NCBI GenBank assembly: GCA_020849765.1
Contig: JADLAY010000069.1
Span: 248,001-312,000, forward strand
Source of the DNA: Anaerolineae bacterium
GTDB taxonomy: Bacteria; Chloroflexota; Anaerolineae; Aggregatilineales; Phototrophicaceae
Direction: 5' to 3'
Length of the DNA: 64,000 bases
The translations under genes were made by a program, and so were the position numbers. Numbering within the stretch: position 1 is the first letter of the stretch; each line of letters starts with the position of its first letter. This document shows positions 7,753-15,594 of the stretch, one piece after another. The notes beneath the pieces are model-generated. The model saw nothing but the letters and a program-made list of their open reading frames with translations, searched no databases and was not told the DNA's origin.

Positions 7753-9458
7753 TATCGCCCTTCCTCACTATCCGGGAAGCGAACGCGCGCGATATTGGGC
7801 AGCTTGACGATCACCTCCAGCCCGCCGTGTGGCAGGTTGCTGGCTTCGATGGTGCCCAGATGCGCCTCGATGATGGCGCGAGCGACTTCCAGGCCCAGCC
7901 CGATACTGCCCGATTCCTGGACACGGAATTCGCAGTTGAACAGGTAGGGCAGCTCGCGTTCGGGAATGCCGGGGCCGGTGTCGGCCACGATCAGCGCAAT
8001 GCCCAGCGGCGTGTACGTGAGCAAGATCTTGACGCTGCCGCCGGGCGGCGTGAACTTGATCGCGTTTTCGATCAGGTTGAACAGCGCGCGGCGCAGATGA
8101 TAAGGATCGCCGAGCACGGTATAAGCCGCGCCGCTGACGTGCATGCTGAGTTCGATCTGTTTCGCCTCAGCTGCCGCCTGCAAATGCTCCTGCACCGTCT
8201 CATGGATGAGCGCGTAGAGATCGCAGTGCTGATCGGTGGCGATCTTCTCCAGGGGCAGCCTCGCCCCGATGATCAGCCGTTCGAGCAGTTCGAGCGCGGC
8301 GCCGCCGGTGACGTGAATGTCGTCGACGGTTTTGTAGACGTCCTCGCGCAGGTTGTTTTCCAGTTGCAGGAGGCCTGCATAACCGACGATGGCATTGGTC
8401 AGGCGCAGCAGGTCGGATTTCATGGCGAAGCCAATCGCCGACAGGGTGTTGGTTCGGCGAACCACGTCGCGTTTGACCGCCTCGTGAGCGCGCGCATTCT
8501 GGATGGCGACCGCCGCCGCATCCGCAATCAGCCGGATCATCTGCTCGTCTTCGTCGACGAACAGCCTGCCGTGTTCGCGATGCACGACAGAGATGACGCC
8601 GACGGTTGTATCGACCACCTTAATCGGGACGTAAATCACACCTTTGGCAAGATACCCGGTCTTGAGCTTGATCAGGTCGCCGTTCTCTTTGGCGTTGAGG
8701 CGCGCCGCTGTGCCGCTGCGCACAACTTTACCGGCCAGTGTGTCCTGCACCGGCATGCGCAGGACGCCATTGTTTTCCATGCCATGCGCGGCGTGCAAGA
8801 ACAGCTCGCCTGTCTGCTCGTCGACCAACCAGATGCTGATCTCGTCGGTCGGGATGAAGCGGCAGACGGTCTGGATCGTCTGCTGGATGACGCCTTGCAG
8901 CGTGAGCTGGCTGTTGATCGCGCGGATGATCAGCGGCAGCGCCTCTTGTGGATCGAGCAGCTGCTCCTCTTTGGAGAGGGTATTCTGTGTGCTGGGCTGT
9001 TCGAGAATGCGGATCAGACATTCCAGGCGGCCCAACGTAATTTGATCGCCATCGACGACGACGTAAGGGATTTTCGGCCCCAGGCGGCGGCCATTGAGGC
9101 GCGTGCCGTTGGTGCTGCCCAGGTCGATAACGTAGAGCGCGGTCGACGTCGGGCTTAAGACGGCATGCGTACGCGAAACGCCGAATACCTCGGTATCGAT
9201 CTCCGGAAAGAGGATGACGAAGTCTTGCTGCTCATCGCTGTTCAGGCGCCCCAGAATCGTCTCACGATCGAATTCGAGATCCATCAGCAGCGATTCGTCG
9301 TTTGTCTTCTCCAGGCTGACGCGCCAGTGCGGCGCATGAGCGTGCTCGTGCAGCAGGCGCGTGGGCGTCGCGACAGACGGTTCGATCTCTTCCTGCGCCA
9401 GGGACAGCCGTAACTCTGTGGTCAGCCTTTGAATGTCTTGGTCTGTACGACGGGACAT
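7752..9458 (-). CDS. FHA-GAF sensor protein with histidine-kinase-like ATPase domain, phosphoacceptor His missing
   Basis: The protein is 568 residues from the ATG at 9458, which has an AAGGAGG site. Its domains are FHA (about 60-150, with GVSRTHA and DLGSTNGTRLNG), GAF (178-325), a HisKA-like two-helix region (335-402) and HATPase_c (445-555). The ATPase has an N-box around 461-470, G1 box DTGPGI (493-498) and G2 box GLGL (520-523). In the HisKA-like helix the position where SHELRTPLNAI is expected reads KSDLLRLTNAI, so the acceptor His is Ser348. It should bind ATP but probably cannot autophosphorylate in the normal way. The FHA domain implies recognition of phosphothreonine. Its place inside the archaellum-like operon suggests a control or docking role. 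Confidence 0.85.
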   Translation of the reverse strand: MSRRTDQDIQRLTTELRLSLAQEEIEPSVATPTRLLHEHAHAPHWRVSLEKTNDESLLMDLEFDRETILGRLNSDEQQDFVILFPEIDTEVFGVSRTHAVLSPTSTALYVIDLGSTNGTRLNGRRLGPKIPYVVVDGDQITLGRLECLIRILEQPSTQNTLSKEEQLLDPQEALPLIIRAINSQLTLQGVIQQTIQTVCRFIPTDEISIWLVDEQTGELFLHAAHGMENNGVLRMPVQDTLAGKVVRSGTAARLNAKENGDLIKLKTGYLAKGVIYVPIKVVDTTVGVISVVHREHGRLFVDEDEQMIRLIADAAAVAIQNARAHEAVKRDVVRRTNTLSAIGFAMKSDLLRLTNAIVGYAGLLQLENNLREDVYKTVDDIHVTGGAALELLERLIIGARLPLEKIATDQHCDLYALIHETVQEHLQAAAEAKQIELSMHVSGAAYTVLGDPYHLRRALFNLIENAIKFTPPGGSVKILLTYTPLGIALIVADTGPGIPERELPYLFNCEFRVQESGSIGLGLEVARAIIEAHLGTIEASNLPHGGLEVIVKLPNIARVRFPDSEEGR

Positions 9459-9468
9459 GAGCGCCTCC

Positions 9469-10068
9469 TTAGTTGGCGTTATCCACTCGGGCACGCAGCT
9501 TGTGCGCTATTTGCTGACTGAAGGCCGCCAGGCTTTCCACATCCGGTACCTCGACCCCCCGCATGAGAATGGCATATTGCTCCTGCTGTTCTTCGTCGAC
9601 GAAGACACTTTCCAGCAGGCTCTGAAGCGCGTCGTCGCCACCCTTCTCGCCGCCGCCTTTTTCCGATTCCTCGGTCTCTTCCTCAGAAGATTCCTCCTCG
9701 GTCGCCTCGCCCTGCGCTTCGCCGGTCTGCTCGGCCTGAGCGATCGGGGCGCCAGGTGCTGCTGCCGTCGGCGCGTTCATGTCAGCCTCGGCCTCGTCGT
9801 CCTCATCCTCGTCGTCGAGTAGCTCCGCTTCCGCCGCTTCTTGCCGTGCTTTGGCGCGCTGCTGCTTGCGCCGTTTGGCGGCCAAAGCCGCTTCGCGCAG
9901 GGCAGCCTCAGCTTCGCGCCGTTCGCGTCTGGCCTCGGCACGGCGTTTCATCCTGGCGCGCAGCGAGGGGCCGACGTAGACGAACGCCGCCAGCAGCAGG
10001 ATCAGGACGACCACGCCGAAGCTGATGAGAACTGCGCGCTGGGAGAGGAGGAGATCAATCAGGGACAT
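9469..10068 (-). CDS. Single-TM coiled-coil protein, ArlX-like in architecture
   Basis: The protein has 199 residues. A TM helix lies close to the N-terminus (about 12-33). A strongly basic Arg/Ala/Glu coiled coil (35-82) is followed by a very acidic low-complexity stretch (84-165) and a short helical end. The ribosome site AGGATG overlaps the stop codon of the ArlJ-type gene, so translation is coupled. I recognise no family. The layout, an N-terminal TM followed by a cytoplasmic coiled coil, is that of FlaX/ArlX, the crenarchaeal ring protein around the motor ATPase. That similarity is architectural only. A different scaffold or a target for the FHA protein is equally possible. Confidence 0.7.
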   Translation of the reverse strand: MSLIDLLLSQRAVLISFGVVVLILLLAAFVYVGPSLRARMKRRAEARRERREAEAALREAALAAKRRKQQRAKARQEAAEAELLDDEDEDDEAEADMNAPTAAAPGAPIAQAEQTGEAQGEATEEESSEEETEESEKGGGEKGGDDALQSLLESVFVDEEQQEQYAILMRGVEVPDVESLAAFSQQIAHKLRARVDNAN

Positions 10069-10077
10069 AGGTACATC

Positions 10078-11565
10078 CTAAGCACTCAAGATGCCGGCGA
10101 CCATTGAAGGCACGACCAGAAAACAGATGCTTGAAATGAAGGCTGTCATGGCCAGATAGAAGAACACCTTCAGCTTCAAGCCGCCGTCGCACATGATGAT
10201 GGCGACCGCCGAAGTGACGGATACCGCGACCACCATGATGCCCGTGATAATCGTCAGGAATTGCAGATCGCTCGCGCTCAACTGGCCGATGGTCAACTGC
10301 ACCTGCTGGCCCGACATCGCCGTGTCAGTCTCGGCGGGGACGAGGCTTTCGACCATCGCCACGAAGTTGACGATGATCGACAACACAAAGACCAGCAGAG
10401 CCGCCACGACCGTCTGCATGACCGTCGTCAGGCCGGAAAACGTGCTCGAAGTCAGGCGCCGTTTCGCGCGCAGCTGCGTCACGCGCGCGGAGAAGAGCGA
10501 GCACAGATAGCCCACACGCTCCGGATCGCCGCCGATCTTGATCGCGCCGTAGAATACGTCGACAACTTCCTTGATCAGCAAACTGCCGGACTCGACACCA
10601 AACTGCTGCCAGCAGATTTCAGGCTCCAGACGCGCGTGCAGACGTTTGCTCAGGCGCTCGATATCGTCTTTCAGCATCGGGAACGAACTGAGGTCGATTT
10701 TTGTCAGCGCCTGCTTGATGGTCGTGCCGCTGGAACTCGCCATGCCGCCAACCGAGCGCAGGAAGGTGCTGAATTCGATATCTTTCTTGATGCGGTGCTT
10801 GTCGCTCAACAGGCTGAGCATGCCGATGGGCAGCATAAATATCGCTAAACCCATGAGCACCCAGCCCAGACTCACTTTCAGCAGGAGCAAAATGGAGGCG
10901 GCCATCACCGCCAGCGGCACCACCATGCGCGACAGGCTGCGCGCGCGCCGCTGCTCTGGTGATCCCTTGTCCAGGGCGACGTTCATCTTTTCGCGCGGCG
11001 CAGAACGATAGATCAGCCACGCGCCAAAACCGGCCAGCATGACGCCCGTCACAACCAGGCCGGTCATCATCCCAACGCCGGTCGAATAGATCATCGACGT
11101 AACCATCTGGATGATGATGATCAACGCGACCGAAATCATGATCGATGAGAATGCATTCGACCACTGCTTGAGTGTTTCCAGCTTGCGTTCATACTCGTTC
11201 TTGTAATCTTCGCCCTGTACCTCAGATTCGCGCGTCAGGTAGTCGGCAATCGGCTCGCCGGAATGCAGGGCATCGGACAGGCGCAGGAGGAACGTTTTGA
11301 CGTTCTCGGACTTGGCTTTCAAACCAATCGTGCGGCACGCTTCGGGGTAGTCGTAGCGAAATTCGGTGACGAGCGTGTTGACCGCCTCGAAGTAAGGCGC
11401 CACGCCGCAGTTTGATTGCTCCGCCATCTCGAACATCTTGCTGCGCGAAATGCCCGCCGCTGCCATCGCCGACATGTACGTGATCTGGTAGAACATGTCG
11501 TATGGAGAAACTGCCTTAAAGGAGTTTTTGTCGGCGCGCTTCGGCGAGGATTTTGAAGAGCTCAT
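10078..11565 (-). CDS. arlJ: ArlJ/FlaJ-type platform membrane protein (T2SS F superfamily)
   Basis: From the ATG at 11565 the protein has 495 residues. Two GspF/TadC-like cytoplasmic helical domains (about 40-135 and 260-370) alternate with TM groups near 137-195, 215-250 and 385-490. This is about the length and double-domain layout of archaeal FlaJ/ArlJ, longer than single-domain TadB or TadC proteins. The gene overlaps the end of the ArlI-type gene by about 50 bases, and the start could lie later, around 11496. ArlJ is the membrane platform on which the ArlI ATPase acts. A Tad or type II pilus platform is the alternative, but the adjacent ArlH-type gene favours the archaellum family. Confidence 0.82.
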   Translation of the reverse strand: MSSSKSSPKRADKNSFKAVSPYDMFYQITYMSAMAAAGISRSKMFEMAEQSNCGVAPYFEAVNTLVTEFRYDYPEACRTIGLKAKSENVKTFLLRLSDALHSGEPIADYLTRESEVQGEDYKNEYERKLETLKQWSNAFSSIMISVALIIIIQMVTSMIYSTGVGMMTGLVVTGVMLAGFGAWLIYRSAPREKMNVALDKGSPEQRRARSLSRMVVPLAVMAASILLLLKVSLGWVLMGLAIFMLPIGMLSLLSDKHRIKKDIEFSTFLRSVGGMASSSGTTIKQALTKIDLSSFPMLKDDIERLSKRLHARLEPEICWQQFGVESGSLLIKEVVDVFYGAIKIGGDPERVGYLCSLFSARVTQLRAKRRLTSSTFSGLTTVMQTVVAALLVFVLSIIVNFVAMVESLVPAETDTAMSGQQVQLTIGQLSASDLQFLTIITGIMVVAVSVTSAVAIIMCDGGLKLKVFFYLAMTAFISSICFLVVPSMVAGILSA

Positions 11566-13213
11566 GGAAGTCACTTACTTTTTTCTCCGTATGCAGTTTC
11601 TCGAACACCTTGGCCCGGCGTTTGACTTCGTCGTAGATTTCCTTGCGCCGGTGCGGTGGGATGCCGCGCTTGATTGCGATAACCTGTTCGAGCAGAAAGC
11701 TGTTCATGTAGCCAGGAAATTCGAACACGTCCGTGCCCGGGTTCCAGCGAAAAGCCTCCAGGAACGAGAAGCTTTCCGAGATCGGGTCATAGCCGATGAT
11801 TTCGTTGATGCTCAGCACGCGGCGCGCCGATTTGCCATCGGGCAGACGCACGGCGGACTGAATGATCGCCAGGTTGAGGTTGTCGATATAGGTCTTCGGG
11901 ATGTTGATCGGGTCGCCGGTGAGACGCTGGATCAGCTTCTCGACCGAGGACGCGTGGAAGGTCGACATGACGCCGTGGCCCGTCTGCATGGCCTGGAAGG
12001 CGACCACTGCCTCAATACTACGGATTTCGCCGACGATAATCATGTCCGGGCGTTGCCGCAGGGCAGCTTTGAGTAACTCGAACATGCCAACGTCGCTGCC
12101 GCGATTATCACCGCCGCCGTGCCGGGTCATCTCCTGCACCCAGTTCGGATGCGGCACGACCACCTCAGGCGTATCCTCAATCGTGACGATCTTGGCGTCC
12201 GGCTTGATGAAGGTCGTGATGGCGTTGAGCAGCGTCGTCTTGCCGGATGCCGTCGCGCCGACGACGAACACATTCATGTGCGCTTCCAGCACCAGCGATA
12301 GGTAGGCCGCCATCATGTAGTTGATGCTGCCGAAGTCAATCAGCTCGAGCACGCTGACGGGCGTGCCTGAAAATTTACGAATGGTGAAGTTGCTACCGCG
12401 TTTTGAAATCTCACGGCCGTAGACGATGTTGATACGTGAGCCATCAGGCAGCACGGCATCGACCAGCGGGTTGCGCACTGTCACCGGGCTTTTGATCCAT
12501 TCGCCCAGCCAGACCGCGAATTCGTCCACGTCGTCATAGGTCGGGAAGACGATCGAGGACTGCACACTCTTAAAAATCTTGTGCTCAATGAAGATTGGCC
12601 CGACGCCGCTGCAACTGATGTCTTCAATGTAGGGGTCGAGCAGAAGGGGCTGCAGAATGCCGAGGCCGATTTTTTCGCGCAGCACGTAATAACGCACAGC
12701 CTCAAATTCGTTTGGCGTGACGTAGATGCGCTCGACTTTGCCGTTCTTGCCATTCGGGCTGTTGCTCGTGGTGCAGATGCTATCCAGCAGTGACAACAGC
12801 AGGTCGCGCTTGTCGTCCGGGTCTTCCGTACGCCCGATTTCTTCCGCCCACACGACTAACCGGCTCTCGACCTGGCCGATGACGTGCTCGATGTTGGTCA
12901 CGACGGTCGGCTCGATGGCAATGTAATGATCGCGCGCGCCGCTTTCGTCCGGGTAAATGTGAACGAAGAGACCATCTTTGGTCGGGTAGATCAGATTGCG
13001 GATGCCCTGCTGCCCCAGGTTGCGCGGAGGTTTCTCGAAATAGCAGGGGACGCCGACGACGTCGATCGGGACGTATTGCAGGTAGGTCAGCAGGTAATCT
13101 GACTGCTGGCATACTTCTTGGAGTTCGGGTTCAAGCAGTCGGAACAGTTGGTCGCGTGGGGTGATAATGTGCCCTTGCTCGAATGGAAATGGCAGTTCGG
13201 TCTGTGCAGCCAT
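11516..13213 (-). CDS. arlI: ArlI/FlaI-type motor ATPase (type II/IV secretion ATPase superfamily)
   Basis: This 565-residue ATPase has an N-terminal domain of about 270 residues and a RecA-like core. Walker A is GATASGKTT (319-327), the Asp box is TIEDTPE, Walker B is DMIIVGE (390-396) and the His box is TGHGVMSTFHA. The sequence MFELLKAALRQRPDMIIVGE is typical of the archaeal FlaI/TadA clade rather than of PilB or PilT, and the PilB-type zinc Cys tetrad is absent. An AAGAGG site precedes the ATG. It lies between ArlH- and ArlJ-type genes as in archaea. In archaella this hexamer powers both assembly and rotation. The direct ArlH neighbour separates it from Tad pili, which lack that protein. 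Confidence 0.92.
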   Translation of the reverse strand: MAAQTELPFPFEQGHIITPRDQLFRLLEPELQEVCQQSDYLLTYLQYVPIDVVGVPCYFEKPPRNLGQQGIRNLIYPTKDGLFVHIYPDESGARDHYIAIEPTVVTNIEHVIGQVESRLVVWAEEIGRTEDPDDKRDLLLSLLDSICTTSNSPNGKNGKVERIYVTPNEFEAVRYYVLREKIGLGILQPLLLDPYIEDISCSGVGPIFIEHKIFKSVQSSIVFPTYDDVDEFAVWLGEWIKSPVTVRNPLVDAVLPDGSRINIVYGREISKRGSNFTIRKFSGTPVSVLELIDFGSINYMMAAYLSLVLEAHMNVFVVGATASGKTTLLNAITTFIKPDAKIVTIEDTPEVVVPHPNWVQEMTRHGGGDNRGSDVGMFELLKAALRQRPDMIIVGEIRSIEAVVAFQAMQTGHGVMSTFHASSVEKLIQRLTGDPINIPKTYIDNLNLAIIQSAVRLPDGKSARRVLSINEIIGYDPISESFSFLEAFRWNPGTDVFEFPGYMNSFLLEQVIAIKRGIPPHRRKEIYDEVKRRAKVFEKLHTEKKVSDFHELFKILAEARRQKLL

Positions 13214-13214
13214 A

Positions 13215-13919
13215 TCAACCTCTTGCCTTGCTGATCGGGATCACGCGCATCCCCCATCCTGGTTCCACGTCGAAGCCCACGATGGCGCCGGTCGTACTGC
13301 TTGCGCCGCGCACCTTGCTGACTTCCAACGTCTTGACCATGCGCTGTCCGTCCTGCTCAACGCGCAGCTTCAAATTGGCGTCGCACATGGAACGCAGCGT
13401 ATTCACTAACTCGTGGCTGACCGGCTCGCTGTGGATGGTGACAATAAGCGTCATGCCATTGGCACAGAATTCCTTGCAGCGCTCGAAGAAGCGGACAATC
13501 TTGCTGTTCTCTCTCGTGTTGACGACGGCCTGCGTCAGAGAGTCGATCACGACCAGATCGCGTTCCTGCTGTGACCGGATGGCATTGGCCAGACTGATGG
13601 TCGCCTGTTCACCGGCGTTCGAGAGGGCCATCGGGAAAATGCGGCACTTGCCGAGCAGCAGATAGTCGAGAATGTCGAGGTCAATCTTCTGCATTTGCGT
13701 CGCCATGCTGGAGACGCTGTTTTCGCTCGTGAACAAGGCCGTCGTGAACCCATCACGCAGCGCGCCCCACAGAATTTGCTGCGACAGCACCGACTTGCCG
13801 GAGCCGTTGGCGCCTTCAATCAGAGTCAGTGAGCCAACTGGAAGGCCACCGCCCATCTTGCTATCGAGTTCCAGGTTGTGCGCTAAGATAGCGGTTTGTG
13901 TGTGCTGTGCCGTGCCCAT
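13215..13919 (-). CDS. arlH: ArlH/FlaH-type KaiC-like ATPase
   Basis: This 234-residue RecA/KaiC-fold protein has Walker A GANGSGKS (36-43), the strand LFTSENS and Walker B LVVIDS (122-127). It ends with the KaiC-like GFDVEPGWGMRVIPISKARG, typical of FlaH. It lacks any second domain. FlaH is the diagnostic archaellum component: an ATP-binding protein that docks on the ArlI hexamer. It is not found in type IV or Tad pili. The start has a GAGGCGAGG site. It is two bases from the next gene's start and eleven from the previous gene's stop, so it is translated with its neighbours. A free-standing KaiC-like regulator is the alternative, but the position argues for ArlH. Confidence 0.9.
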   Translation of the reverse strand: MGTAQHTQTAILAHNLELDSKMGGGLPVGSLTLIEGANGSGKSVLSQQILWGALRDGFTTALFTSENSVSSMATQMQKIDLDILDYLLLGKCRIFPMALSNAGEQATISLANAIRSQQERDLVVIDSLTQAVVNTRENSKIVRFFERCKEFCANGMTLIVTIHSEPVSHELVNTLRSMCDANLKLRVEQDGQRMVKTLEVSKVRGASSTTGAIVGFDVEPGWGMRVIPISKARG

Positions 13920-13930
13920 CGCCTCGCCTC

Positions 13931-15073
13931 TCAGTTCATTGTGATTAAAAATGTATAAGTTCCGATAACATCGTAGCCGTCCGATACCATAAACTCGAAA
14001 CTATCGGCGGTTTGTGCGCCCGTATGCGTGTAAGTGAGACGATTGCTATCTATATCTTCCTGGCTAAAGGTGCTGCCCAGACTTAAGATTCCGTTAGATG
14101 GGAACTTCGTAATGGTGTAAATCAGGTCAGCTGGGGGATCATCTGGGTCGTCGTCCAGTGCGCGGAGCAGGCCGTTAGTGATCGTGGCAGTGCCGCCCGT
14201 CGGCAGCGTGAGCCCGGCATAGACGCTCATCGACGGCGCCGTGTTGAGCTCGATCTGGAACGTGTAGTCGCCGATCTCGTCTGTGCCGTCGAAGACGCGG
14301 AAGACAAAGCTGTCCGCCTCCGTGCCGGTGTGCTTATACGTCACCGTGCGCGTATTGATGTCTTCCTGGCTGAACTCCGTTTCCGGGGTCAGTTCGCCCT
14401 GCTCCGGCGGGGTGAGAACGGTGTAGATCAGTTCTGACGGGTCGTTGTCGACGTCTGTCACTTCAAGAAACCGGTTGGTCAGCGTCACCTGGCCGCCGAG
14501 CGCGACCTTGAGCGGTTCGTTGGTCGTCAGCTCCGGCGCGATATTGCGCAGGGTCTGGATCGAGGTCGTCACACCGTTATCGGTCGCGAGATGAACGCGC
14601 GCCAGGTTGCCGATGCCGACCGGCGGCAGCAGATACGCGCGAATGACCATCTCCTCGTCCGGGTCGAAAATCGAGCGGTTTTGCAGCTCATCTTGTTCTT
14701 GTTCAGCGTTCAGGTAGAGGCTGAGGGTCGTCCACGTGCCCGCTGCTGCACCTTGATCGTACGGCAGCCATTCGATGTGATAGGTGGCCGGGTCGGCATT
14801 ATCGAAGTACTCGATAATCACGTCCCAATCGCTGAAGTCGATCAGGGAGGAGTCGCCGTCGTTGCGCACGACGAGTTCGATTGTGCTGCCGCTGTCCACG
14901 ATATGTGCAGAGAGCAGGGTCAGGCTCGTTTGCAGGCGTTCCAGTGTGCGTGATTCCATCGCCCGCAGGCTGGACTGCATCACATCATGGCTGGAGATGA
15001 CGGTCTGCGTGATCGTGAACGTACCGAAGATGAACAGAAACATGACCACGAGCGCGGTGAGCACATTTTCCAT
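13931..15073 (-). CDS. ArlF/ArlG-like stator protein with two C-terminal CSPG-type repeats
   Basis: The protein has 380 residues. The N-terminus is one hydrophobic helix (5-25) without a basic leader. An amphipathic helix follows, and then a beta-sandwich (about 60-165) with LVVRNDGDSSL, the NxG pattern seen in archaeal FlaF and FlaG. After that come two repeats of about 95 residues. They contain FSQEDINTRTVTYKHTG with DSFVFRVFDG, and FSQEDIDSNRLTYTHTG with DSFEFMVSDG, both of the chondroitin-sulfate-proteoglycan/cadherin-like class. The repeats would extend the protein outside the membrane. ArlF and ArlG form the stator that binds the S-layer in archaea. Here the repeats may reach into a bacterial cell wall. 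That role is inferred. Confidence 0.75.
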   Translation of the reverse strand: MENVLTALVVMFLFIFGTFTITQTVISSHDVMQSSLRAMESRTLERLQTSLTLLSAHIVDSGSTIELVVRNDGDSSLIDFSDWDVIIEYFDNADPATYHIEWLPYDQGAAAGTWTTLSLYLNAEQEQDELQNRSIFDPDEEMVIRAYLLPPVGIGNLARVHLATDNGVTTSIQTLRNIAPELTTNEPLKVALGGQVTLTNRFLEVTDVDNDPSELIYTVLTPPEQGELTPETEFSQEDINTRTVTYKHTGTEADSFVFRVFDGTDEIGDYTFQIELNTAPSMSVYAGLTLPTGGTATITNGLLRALDDDPDDPPADLIYTITKFPSNGILSLGSTFSQEDIDSNRLTYTHTGAQTADSFEFMVSDGYDVIGTYTFLITMN

Positions 15074-15079
15074 AACGCA

Positions 15080-15592
15080 TCACATTCCCAGGTAGTACTC
15101 GCTCTCGATGCCGTTGGGCAGCACCGTTTTCAGGTAGTATCTCCCGGCGCCCAGAGGTGTCGGCTCATGAATCTCGAGGCGCAGTGTGGCGCGTGGCGTC
15201 CACTCGGATTCGCCTTCCAGGTGGCCACTCCAGTAGGCAGAGCCGCTGCTCGCCGCCGACTCATGCGGGACGCGAACGAAGTTGCCCTCAGGCCCGAAGA
15301 AAACATCCATCTGGTCGAACGCAATGATGCGCGTATCGCCGATGTTCTTGATCCAAACGATCACGTCGAAGACGCCGTTGCCGTTGGTATCCTGCCACCA
15401 GCCGGAAGAGTCCAGTTCACCGCTCGCGTGGATGATACTGATCTGTGTCCGCATCCGGTCCTCTTCGCGCGAGGCCAGGCTGCGAATCGCATCGCCACCT
15501 TGCTGGATGGCCGGGTACGCACTGTTGAACAGAAGCATGACCATGACCATGCTGATGGCGATCAAAAGGGAAGTCGTAATCGCCTTATCCAT
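15080..15592 (-). CDS. ArlG/ArlF-like stator protein
   Basis: The protein has 170 residues. An N-terminal TM helix (about 5-25, TSLLIAISMVMVMLLFNSAY) is followed by a connecting helix and a small beta domain with VIVWIKNIGDTRI, matching the VKNxG strand of archaeal FlaG/FlaF. A Tyr-rich C-terminus follows. It is a sister of the next gene in the cluster, which shares the helix-plus-sandwich layout. Spacing to both neighbours is two to six bases. A pseudopilin or minor pilin is the main alternative. No class III cleavage motif is visible, which fits the uncleaved archaeal stator proteins. Confidence 0.72.
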   Translation of the reverse strand: MDKAITTSLLIAISMVMVMLLFNSAYPAIQQGGDAIRSLASREEDRMRTQISIIHASGELDSSGWWQDTNGNGVFDVIVWIKNIGDTRIIAFDQMDVFFGPEGNFVRVPHESAASSGSAYWSGHLEGESEWTPRATLRLEIHEPTPLGAGRYYLKTVLPNGIESEYYLGM

Positions 15593-15594
15593 GT

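Noticed and set aside
10078..13213. A Tad pilus or type II secretion explanation for the ATPase and platform genes
   Set aside because: The adjacent KaiC-like ArlH-type ATPase, ArlF/G-like proteins and archaellin helix fit archaella. No TadB/TadC pair, secretin or RcpA/CpaC gene is present.
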